From Litoditis marina (lineage: Eukaryota > Nematoda > Chromadorea > Rhabditida > Rhabditidae), in contig OZ038436.1 in the NCBI GenBank assembly GCA_964036275.1, forward strand, positions 16,767,904-16,831,903: a stretch of DNA of 64,000 nt, given 5' to 3'. The position numbers were made by a program, and so were the translations under genes. The notes under the pieces are model-generated. The model was not told the origin of the DNA. It did not search any database and saw nothing but the letters and a program-made list of their open reading frames with translations. Shown one piece after another: positions 54,693-64,000 of the stretch (position 1 is its first letter; the number at the start of each line of letters is the position of its first letter).

Positions 54693-56230
54693 AACAGCTC
54701 TAATGACTTGAAAGATAATCATTATTTATTGTAACTACCTTGTTTTTGTGTAAAATGTGTGCCGTAGCAACATAAAACTAATATGTGAACAGAACAAAGA
54801 AACACAGAAACTTTTTTCCTCAATATTAGTTTGTTACATTCATCGCGATGACTAAATCACTAAATGATTTGTTCAACGTTTGCTACGGCACCTCTCGTTT
54901 ACGACTTATCTACTTGTATATGTGATGGTTTCTTTGGGAGTCTTCTTGTTACTACCACATACTTTGTTCACAATGAATCGTTTGCTCGGCATTTACATAG
55001 AAATAATAGACTTCGGTCGTACAGTAGTAAAAGACTGATATAGGCCAACAGGGCTCACCTTTGCTGAGCCGAGTTATTGTCCTTTCTCGCCGTGTTTGTA
55101 CTAAGATCCCGCTGCTTTCCGGTTGAAATCTGCCAATTATGGCGTTCATGACGATAAAACTACAAACAAGATTTGGTAATCCCTATAGCGAAGTATGTAA
55201 TCAATTCATGACTGGATACACGATCGACGATATAACCTCGGATCCATGCTGAGATAAAATCAAGAGATAAAAATTCCCTCTCAATAACTCGACGTATGAA
55301 CACGTCATCACGTAAAAATACTTGTAAATGGTGTTTCTCGGTTCTGAGAGCAGAGCCTGTAATTAAATGATGCATTTATTACGCGATGATTGTTTACGAG
55401 AACAAGATTGCAAAAACACCGATTATGATTCTGAAAAGTTCGAATAAGAAAACAACACAATTAAATGAACAATGATGTCAAAAGTATGTTACCGAACTGC
55501 AAGTATACCGTATACAAACCGGCATGTATCACTTCCCGTAGTAGTTTTTCTAAAAATTTATTCCCGACATAATTCCATTTTGTGTAAAAAAGTTTCGAGC
55601 CGAATGGGACCGAACAGGGTGCTTTGAGAAATGAATCACGCTTCAAAAGAGTGTCGAGTTCGGAAATCAGATACGATGGCTATGTTCCCATGTGTCATCT
55701 GTATTTGTAGTTTGTTCGCCATTCATTTCCAACAAAATTGCAGGGGGATAAAGTACAACTAAGATTGAAGCATCATACACTACTCGACCTTGGTAAACAA
55801 TTTGAACTATTTTTATACAGAGTGTAGACTTCAGCACCGGAACTGTTTCAACTGAATTTAGATCACTTCCTGGTTTAAGATAATATGCACCACTTGTGAC
55901 TTTCAGGAAATACATGTTCACATATGTTTCACACGCCCGGGGAACTTAACTATATTGCAATGGAAAGGTTCACTAAACGTTTTGAGATATTCTTCAGCAT
56001 TCCTATTAGACTCCTACAGTATGCAAACTCAAACTTTACAAAGGTGGTTTTGCTAACTTCAGCTTTTTGTAATACGTAATCCGAATCAAATGCTTGAGCT
56101 TCTTCGACAAAATTTACGTAATCGGACTTAACTGAGAATTTTGTAATAGTACTGTAGGATGTTCCGTTAGGTTGAAGAATACTGCTTTACTGCTATGACA
56201 CAATTCATCATTCAGTGGAAAACACTTTCT

Positions 56231-56301
56231 ATAATTTACCAGTCCTCGCAGTAAATTATAGTAGAAAACCTGTAATGTATTGTTATCGATACATTATAGG
56301 T
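56231..56301. repeat. Two adjacent perfect or near-perfect hairpins
   Basis: CTATAATTTAC / GTAAATTATAG with an 11-base loop, then CCTGTAATGTAT / ATACATTATAGG with a short loop. No gene adjoins them, so they are probably relics of small foldback elements rather than terminators. Confidence 0.6.
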
Positions 56302-57824
56302 TCATTGATAATTTTGACCTACCCCTACAGTCATTTCAGCAGAAAATGGTCAAGGGTGGAAGTGAGTGGAACGTAGTGGAGTTACATTTGGTAATCGAAT
56401 CTAGCCTACTTGACGTCAGCACCCTACCTTTCGAAGTCTGTTTTTCATTTGTCCACGTTTCTCAGAATGTTTCGTGAACCGACAAGAAGGTTACTATAGC
56501 ATTCAGTACATGAGTAGTTACATCTCATTTCTCATTACATCCTCTATTTTATATGAAAATTTGGCGAAAAACTCTCGAAAACCTTTTGAATGTTTTATAT
56601 TTTATGTTTTAGGTTCTTTGTCACTTGATAATCCCCAGATACTTAGTCGAAATTGAGTTTTGCCGTTTCCTCTTTTTCAGAATCAAAAAGATAACGACGA
56701 GTCCACGTAGCATAAGCAAACACTCAGCTTGTGAAAAAAACTGAGGATCTCTGAATTTCAAATACATATCTTGTCCTCATTTAGAGATCCCAAAGGTATT
56801 GTATAATAACAATTTGAGCTAGTTCTCATTTCCTCAATATACTTGGAAACGAACGGGTTTTCCGCTTTCATTTTTTTCATACCAATGGATGGAGTGTGCT
56901 GTATGAACAATAATTATTTAATAGAAAAATCATAGGGTATCCTGATTTGTGTGCCACTGATAAACAACAATTGTTCAATCAACATTCCATAGCTGAACGA
57001 AAATATAATCTACAACCATGAAATTGTGTGCTCAGTAATGAATGTAACTTCAGCAAGTTTCGACCCCGACAAGACTTTCAGGCTCACAGAGAGAGAGCGA
57101 AACCCCTCTGAGAACATGAAAAATTATCTTGCATCAGGTTGGGAACGATTTCCACTCATCTTTTTTTACTGCGCACGTGAGATTATAATTTCATATTTAT
57201 AACCTCGAACAATCCTTCTGGCACGAGACACATTTCTGGTAAATATAACACTTTTTTGCAATAAATCATTTTAAGTTCTCCAGTTTTGTGCTCAGAATGG
57301 AAGCGTCGTTCAAAATTTAGTTAGAATCAAATTTCAATTAGATCTGCAATCCTTCTGGAAGATTTTCTCGGCTCATGCGTGCAAAAATTATTTCCGCTCA
57401 AGATGATTGATAAAAAATATCGCGCTGCTGAAACGTTAAAATTATGATTAAATGTGTCTATTCATTTACGAGTGTGGATTATTTCCTCCAATTGGATTCA
57501 TATTTGTTCTCGAGTAATGGTTTTCTGATCAGTTCCGCATCTTTTACCCTTTTACGTGAAATGTTGCAGGTTTTTTCACACAAGAATAACAATTTCAATA
57601 ATACTCATTACGTACTCAGAGTCACTTCAAATTTAACATTCCTCACGCATCCCTCAAACACATCGTTGACTTTCACTCATTTCAAACGCCATTTTTTGGA
57701 TCTGTGTTCTGTTAGAAAAACAAAATAGAACTTTTTTTAAAAATTAGAGTTAGATTATGTTCTATTTTGTTTCGAATTTCGCTCACAATGACTATTTTGG
57801 AATGAAACTGTTCACGTGGAAGAG

Positions 57825-58264
57825 CAGACGTTTGAAATGTGTCAATTTAAACTCATAATATTGTTCTTCCGAGTGTTTCATGTGTGTGGAGTTTTTCTCA
57901 CTTTCTCGGAACAGCAAATTGTATTACCGAACAAAAGGTCATCAAACACAAAACTCGAGCACATAACTCTTTTTCATTCTAGATTGGGTTCCATCTGAAC
58001 CGACATAAATATAGACAACCGATTTTAGTTGTGGTTTCTTCGTGGTATATTTTGCGAAATGAGACTAACACAGCAGAAAAAACAAGCACCGTTCAAAGTT
58101 CAAGCTTGTATATACTGGAGCGTCCCCAGGGTCTAGCAGAAAACATTTCAATCGTCTGAAATGAGTCAATTTCAACTCACATAACCTAATATTTTCAGTT
58201 CATGTGGTTATTTTCTTACTTTATTGGAACTGAAAATTGTATTACCGAACAAAAGGTCATCATA
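57825..58264 (+). repeat. Diverged direct duplication of about 120 bp
   Basis: 57825-57946 and 58146-58264 share GTCAATTT, AACTCA, CATGTG and the exact block TTGTATTACCGAACAAAAGG then TCATC. Other nearby pieces (57380-57540 and 58665-58800, sharing GTCTATTCA, TTGGATTCATA, TTTTCTGAT) are also similar. Confidence 0.7.
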
Positions 58265-59839
58265 CTACATTATACTATAAATTCAGATTACTATTTGAGT
58301 CTCCCGGGGAATGTTTTAGGTGTGCATGATTTATGCGAATACCATCAGGCGCCCACGTGTCACCTCATGAGATCACCTCATGAGCAATGGTTCGCCTACT
58401 TCTGGCGGCGTAGCAATCCATTCAACCTCATGAGAAGTTCCAATGTTTTCTCATGCAAATCTCATGAACATCCAATAGCTAGTCGGAAACTTCCGATGAT
58501 GCACCATAGCGATTAGTACAATTTTATCAGAAGCTCTAATGTCCATGCCTAAGCTAAAACTGTTGCTTCCAAATTACGGGCCTAATGTTTTTGAGCCTAA
58601 TCGTCAAACTTTGAATTTTTTCTTTGAAAAATTTCCGATTTGGTCGGAGTGCTTCCGGAACAATGATTTTCTGATTTGTATGCACAATTAGTTCCGCCTA
58701 ATCCGTTTGATCTAGAAAAACCGTTGCGCTCTTATAGCGATAAAGTTATGTCTATTCAATTACGCATGTTGGTTCTCAGTTGGATTCATAATTGTTGTTG
58801 ACTTGAACAAATATGTATCTTTGTATCTCACCTGTTCTCTAGAACATTATACAACACACATCATCCTTACTCAGCGTAGAAGGATTGTTTTTCGGACATT
58901 TATCAATTCTGCGTTCGCTCTTCTCAAAGCAAGTTAAAGAATCCGTCCCCCTTTAACTTTGACCTTTGAGTTAACAATCTGACCCTATGGCAAATTAAAA
59001 ACCATTATCAAAAATATATACTTTTATATCCCTATCTTGCTTCATTTTCTCAGAAAAGCGGCTTACGTAATGACACCGATAGGGGAGTTGCGTACGGGGT
59101 ATGCTCAAAATAGCCTATAGAAGTACAAAAATGATTTTAAAACACTCTGTCACATGCGACTACGCAATTGGAAACTAAAAAATCAAAATAAATCTGGATG
59201 TAAAAGAACCAAGTCAAATTGCGTCACAGTGAAAATGTTCATGCCCCATTATTTATTGCTTGACGTTATGCAAATTTTCAAGCAGAAAGTTTTTTCATGG
59301 TCAATGGGAAGACATTAAAAAACTTTTTTGAGCTTTTAAAATTTTTCGTGAAACTCAAATTAGAGAGGAACGGTTTCTTTAACACGGTGTATGTGGCTCT
59401 GTCCCGTAACTGTTTGGTCTTTATTCTTAAATTACGACGTATTTCCACATCGAACTAAAACGTAGACTCGGCCACACCATAATCATGGAACTCTGTTTTA
59501 AACTAGTTTATTTTAGTTCCTTGTTGCCATCCAAAACTTTTACTACACTCCAAAAATTCGAAAACAATCTCCAAGAAGTGTGTCACTAGTACGGTACATG
59601 TGCCCAAACAGGTAATTTCCCCAGTCGAAGTTCCTCAATTCAGTTCGAACACAGAACTATTAATGCTCTATTCGCGTACCTTTAATGTTAAGCAATCTCT
59701 TGAGCTTCAAATAGTTTTTCCTACTTCTTATCACCTTTTCATGTGAACAATGCATGTGTAACTTTGAGATTTGCTGATGTTTTTGTATCATTTTTCCACA
59801 TGTCTCGCTTTTCAGACACTTTAATAACCGTGGGCCACC

Positions 59840-60337
59840 ATGCATCCAGTCCTGCTCTGTCTGGCTGTACTATCGATCATGCTGCAGTTGCTGACAGTGG
59901 TGGTATTCGTCAAAGCCAAGGTTTGCCTGAACTATAATTCTTCACGCCGCACGGAAACTGTTGAACAATCGGCCAAGACAGTCAGTGCTGCTGAATATAT
60001 ATTGAATTCAACAAGTGAACGAACAATATACTACATTGTACCGAGGTTCACAGCGGAACATGAATGTTACTCACTCACAGTGTCTCAAATTTAAGGGTTG
60101 AAACTTGTGTTGTTCTAGCGTTTGTGTGTTTCAGGCGTACCACATGAATCTCCGTCTGCTGATTTTGATATTTCCCATCTGCTACTTCTGTCTCCTCATG
60201 AGCACAGCAGTCATGGCTGCGTGGCAACCCGCGGAGAACGAATTGACAGTCAGAGTAGTCACCTTCGTCCGTTCCATTAGTGAGTTCTCTTTCCCTTTCT
60301 CTCCCTTTCTCTCGTATCTCTGTCACTCTCTCTCTCT

Positions 60338-60384
<47 letters not shown>

Positions 60385-63300
60385 TCTCTCTCTCTCGCTC
60401 TTTCTCTCTCTCTCTCTCATATCTCTCTGTTTCTCTCTTCTGTCTATCTTTCTTTCTCTCACACTATCTTTCTTGCTCACTCTCTTTCTATCACATATTT
60501 CCCATAGAATGTACCACAGTCTCCGTTCCAGCGTCCCAACTGATCTGCTACAACATCCTCTGTCTGTTCCTGGAGCGTCTCCTGGCACTTAGTCTGCTAG
60601 TTGACTACGAGAGGAGATGGACTGTTCTGCCGCTACCCGCCATGGCTCTTCTAGCCACTCAGGTATACTGTTAGTCAGTTGCACAGTCACGTGAAACATG
60701 TTAAACACAGCAGAACTCAGAAACGCGCAATGACAAAGTGCACGATTATTCATTAGAATGCTAACTTAAAGTAGGACGACAATGTGGACCAATCCCGTGT
60801 CATCGGTCCTTTAAACTGCAATTGAAAAATGTATTGCAGTTTAAAGGACTGAAGCGTTGCGATTGGACCACATAATTGTCCTTCTTTAACGTGACTATTC
60901 AATTTACTCCTAGTAGATAGGTTTTGTCAAATCATTGTGCGTATGGTCAATTCTGTTGGGGGCGAGGTTTCACGACTATGCAGCTTATCTGTGTTTCTTT
61001 GAACTACACACTCTCTTCCCTGTTGGCTACTAATCAACGACCGCTCGCCCTGCATCTCTTAATCAATCGAACCCTCGCTGTCTTTAGGGGTAAAATGGCG
61101 ACGATAATGCCAAATGTGAAGTTTGGTGGTTAGAAATACCAGGAAATTGCATGTGAGCTTTATGTTGAAGTTCAAGCTTCTAACTCGAAATTTACTGTAC
61201 TGAATATATTTGTTAAAACTTCTTATTTCAGTTCACCCTTTCACTGTTGTGTGCGACGATGTGGCGAGTCGGTGAGTTCTTTGAACTTCGGTCTCACTTG
61301 GTTCTCTGCACTGGTGAGAAAATCTAGAACATTTGGGGAAATAGATGAATCGAAGACAAACTATGCACAGCGTGTTGCAATATTTAGGAAAATCTCCTAA
61401 TAATTTTCGCAGAAGATTTTCATACACTTTCACAAGTTGAAGGATGTATTCACAGTCCCAGATAATATAAGTACTAAAAGGTTCCCGCACTGTTTCCGGA
61501 CATAAACGCCTCAAAAAACTTTCACGTGCAATTCCCGTTTCACATTTTTCACCTTCAGATGTGTTCAGCAGTAAACTCTATCTGTCGATAGTACTTCCGC
61601 TGGATGGTCTAGCTTCTCTGGTAAGGCCGCTCTTATAGAGAATGACGTACACTTACATCAGTATCAATTCTATTCATACACATAGGTCATGTGAACAAAA
61701 ACGTCTTCCCAGTAGCTAGAGCACCTAATAAGAAAATCAGGGAAAATTCGGGAAAATTCCACGTATTTGAATAATTCCGATGTCATCTAGAACAATACGT
61801 TTTACCGAACAAACACACATATAATACTATATTATAGTTCACACCATTCCTACTGAGACTCCTACAGTAACCTTGCAAGCTTTCCGGAGGCTGTTGTGAG
61901 GCTGAAAACTTAATTTATCGAAAATCCTCCCGTACATTCATGGTACCTGAGGACGAGAATGGGGTACAAGAATCCTGTACCCTAACGATTACAACTACGT
62001 AAGGAAAACGACTTACAAGTTTCGAAATCCTACTGTAGGAGTCTCAGTAGGAATGAAAAAGACTATATAACTGCTCGTTCTCATTTTGAGGGGTTTCTCC
62101 GGCTTTTCGCGATATTCCGACGGAAGTACAACGAAGAACGACATGTCGGACTGTCGAGCCGATTCTCTATGGCTGAAGGAGTTCGGTAAGAATAGAAAGA
62201 GACAGGAAGAGAAGGAGAGGAAGAGATGTGTAGGAGAGAGAGAGAGAAACAGAGAGAAATAAAGAGTGAGAGAGAGATGAGAGGAGAAGACATGTAGAAC
62301 GTATTCTACAGAGTGTATGACTTAAAAAATATGGAAACAAAAGAGTTTATGTCTGATTTCGCCCTCGCCAATTTTAGGTTGAAAGAGAAGGGAAAATCAA
62401 TAAGAAGAAAACACCGATGTGAGAACAGAGTAACATTTTCAGAGAAGTCTGAAAAATGATTGGATTTTCTGATTCGAAAGCGTGGAATTGAATGAATTAT
62501 CACATCCAGAAAGTTCAACTTACAGGTTCAACCAGTTGTAGCGGAATATAGTCGTCGCCAACGGAAAGGCGGGAGGGTATTGTATATCTTAATGGTTATG
62601 TTCTCTAACAACACAGTGGTTCGCGCCCTGCTACGAAACTTTTGCTCGCAGGTTCGATTCCGAAATTCGGCACCCACTATAGTTATTTCTTCCCATTTTC
62701 AGTGTCAGTTCGCTGCTCGCCTCTACGGTCGCTATAAATTGTGCTCTGACCATTCTCAACCTTGTTGTGACCTTGATCAAGATCTCCCTCTTAAAGTCGG
62801 AAATTTCTGAAATATTGATCGGTCATCTCACTGACTTTCTCTATGTAGCTCAGGTGAAGTTTAATAATTTAAATTCATTAATAGTATTGTTTGTAACAAA
62901 AAGTACATGAAAATTTAGAACCTCAATAGTTTAGTCCCCGTAATTTTTCTGTGTAATCTTTTTTGATTAAATCAACCTCTATACAGTTGTTTTTCTTTTC
63001 AGACTGAGAGAAGAGAGATTAATGAAGGACGATTATGTCGTCCATTCGCAACACTTCTGTCCTTTGTACTGCAATACATTTTACAATTGCAGTTTAAAGG
63101 ACCGTTGACACGGGATTGGTCCACATTATCGTCCTACTTTAACGATATAGATGTGCAAAGAACATTTCAAAATTTTGACTGAGAATAGAATAACATGATC
63201 AATATACTATCAATTAAGACGAAATATACGTAATTATTCACGTACCCTCATCATTTTCAGACCATTATAGTGCCGCTGAAATTCATTCTGTCGTCTAACC

Positions 63301-63455
63301 GTCTGCGTCTCGTCACTCGAAGACTATTTTGTATCTCGCCCTCTTCAAAAATAGCGCCTTTTGTGGCCACGGATTTGGGCGGAAATGTACTATATGTTTC
63401 TCAAAACGAACAAAGAACCGTGTATTTTGCCTCATTAGCCAATTCGTGGAAATAA
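59840..63455 (+). CDS. Nematode serpentine chemoreceptor (Sre/Sra-like), 9 exons, one exon with an in-frame stop
   Basis: Seven-transmembrane chemosensory receptor. Exons 59840-59920, 60135-60279, 60508-60662, 61232-61271, 61559-61620, 62091-62185, 62526-62576, 62703-62853, 63261-63455; 325 codons if all are joined. Typical family features are several hydrophobic helices, the FLERLLALSLLVDYE motif after TM3 and GLSSRFSMAEG in the loop before TM6. Exon 62526-62576 fits the phases on both sides but contains TAG at 62539-62541. That exon is 51 nt, so skipping it keeps the frame intact. The gene is therefore either a recent pseudogene or is expressed without this exon. A possible leader acceptor TTTTCAG ends at 59815. 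Two copies of one foldback family lie in its introns. Confidence 0.75.
60326..60420. repeat. CT microsatellite in the chemoreceptor gene
   Basis: (CT)n with interruptions in intron 60280-60507. The long open frames through it are repeat artefacts. Confidence 0.9.
60765..60889. mobile_element. Foldback element TAAAGTAGGACGA, first copy
   Basis: About 125 bp. Ends TAAAGTAGGACGACAATGTG and the inverted CACATAATTGTCCTTCTTTA, with an inner inverted pair CCTTTAAACTGCAAT / ATTGCAGTTTAAAGG. It lies in chemoreceptor intron 60663-61231. Confidence 0.85.
61849..62055. mobile_element. Inverted-repeat element ATTCCTACTGAGACTCC
   Basis: Ends ATTCCTACTGAGACTCCTAC and exact inverted GTAGGAGTCTCAGTAGGAAT, 207 bp, in chemoreceptor intron 61621-62090. 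A lone similar end (ATTCCTATTAGACTCCTACA) is at about 55999-56018. Confidence 0.8.
62591..62690 (+). repeat. tRNA-like sequence with A and B boxes (SINE-like)
   Basis: A-box-like ACACAGTGGTTCGCGCC is followed 29 bases on by a perfect B box GGTTCGATTCC. It cannot form a full acceptor stem. It lies in chemoreceptor intron 62577-62702, next to the exon with the stop. Confidence 0.5.
63020..63143. mobile_element. Foldback element TAAAGTAGGACGA, second copy, opposite orientation
   Basis: Reverse complement of the element at 60765-60889 with roughly 10% differences. It lies in chemoreceptor intron 62854-63260. Confidence 0.85.
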
Positions 63456-63867
63456 CTAATTGTGTGTCGCAGTTCGAAACATATAAGACGACGAATTTCA
63501 AACTTTTCACAAAATTCGGCTTTTTTACAGATTTACAGCACTTTCTGTGAAACAAATATAGAGGCTACAATTCAAGAGGAAAACCCGATTTGAAGCATTT
63601 CTTCAAATTTTCTATGAGGACAGCGTGTTTGGTACTCATAGAGAATAGCAATTGAAATTATCAATAAGAGAAACTCATATGGAAAATTCGTATTGAGATT
63701 TTCCATTATGAATAATTTCAATTGAAATTTTCCATTATGAATAATTTCAATTGAAATTTTTTATAACCAGAACAATTATTCACAAACGTAGTTTCACCTT
63801 TAACTATGAATAATTTCAATACGGAATATTCATAGTTTATATTAGCGAAGTATGTGAACAAAATATT
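63456..63867. other. 3' flank of the chemoreceptor with short AT-rich repeats
   Basis: No gene seen. About 63698-63757 has two copies of the block TTTTCCATTATGAATAATTT next to CAATTGAAA, and inverted relatives (GAATATTC) follow. Confidence 0.6.
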
Positions 63868-63938
63868 CCGTGAAAGGATTCGAACCTGCGACCTCAGTTT
63901 TGTAGTCCGACTCACTAGCCGCTGCGCTATTGTGACAC
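63868..63938 (-). tRNA. tRNA-like sequence, degenerate (tRNA pseudogene or SINE head)
   Basis: On the minus strand it has a D-arm-like TAGCGCAGCGGCTAGTGAG, an anticodon-arm-like TCGGACTACAAAACTGA (anticodon ACA if read that way) and a perfect B box GGTTCGAATCC. The two acceptor strands do not pair, and anticodon ACA is not normally used, so I do not call it a working tRNA. Confidence 0.45.
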
Positions 63939-64000
63939 ATTCCTTTGGAGAGATAGGAAGCTTCATATACCGGTCAATGCGGCATCAATTCTTCGGTATA

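Larger units (their letters stand above)
54693..59815. other. 5.1-kb repeat-rich spacer, no gene seen
   Basis: Low-GC. Frames such as 57444-57728 lack splice sites, start context and recognisable motifs. Contents I can see: TTGTAGTTTG foldbacks (about 55089-55168, 55709-55758), a pair of hairpins (56231-56301), a diverged direct duplication (57825-57946 and 58146-58264) and a partial CTCATGAG element (58350-58517). Confidence 0.6.

Noticed and set aside
57444..57728. 94-codon plus-strand frame in the long spacer, Phe/Ser/Leu-rich
   Set aside because: AT-rich, no recognisable transmembrane receptor motif, no splice sites and no start context.
60105..60674. 189-codon plus-strand open frame through the chemoreceptor locus
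   Set aside because: It reads straight through intron 60280-60507, whose CT repeat has no stops. Only the flanking exons fit the receptor family.
63868..63938. Functional tRNA
   Set aside because: The acceptor strands do not pair and the apparent anticodon ACA is not normally used, so it is listed only as tRNA-like.

Overview
The window looks like nuclear DNA from an intron-rich nematode. Introns are short and AT-rich, and most end in the nematode-type 3' splice site TTTCAG. Five genes have such an acceptor within about 6 bases of the start ATG, which fits spliced-leader trans-splicing. The right end carries a nematode-type serpentine chemoreceptor. I cannot place it to genus. All exon models below were built by hand from reading frame, splice sites and remembered family sequences. 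Intron phases and exon lengths close exactly for nearly all of them.

Left half (1-40.1 kb): conserved housekeeping genes. On the minus strand lie transportin (561-12747, 25 coding exons, 881 aa), the two-ring AAA ATPase NVL (12990-20956, 22 exons, about 820 aa) and the LUFS-domain protein SSBP/SSDP (22125-26428, 10 exons, 395 aa). On the plus strand is mitochondrial ribosomal protein bL20m (27173-28746, 5 exons, 190 aa). It converges at only 117 bp on the cleavage/polyadenylation factor WDR33/Pfs2 (minus, 28864-40122, 25 exons, 903 aa). NVL and transportin are 242 bp apart, same strand, and could be an operon.

Right half (40-64 kb): faster-evolving genes with long repeat-filled spacers. These are a small secreted protein (43166-44213, +), an unrecognised minus-strand gene (44628 to at least 46690), a protein with two RING-like zinc clusters (47644-51290, +), a secreted helical protein (52544-54692, +) and a chemoreceptor (59840-63455, +) that carries an in-frame TAG in one exon. 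The spacer 54.7-59.8 kb holds no gene I can support.

The most distinctive content is non-coding: many small inverted-repeat (MITE-like) families in introns and spacers, several with intact target-site duplications. They include three elements made of G/C homopolymer tracts with 8-bp duplications, a three-level nest of elements filling a GC-AG intron of transportin, and paired foldbacks in chemoreceptor introns. None shows a transposase, so all appear non-autonomous.
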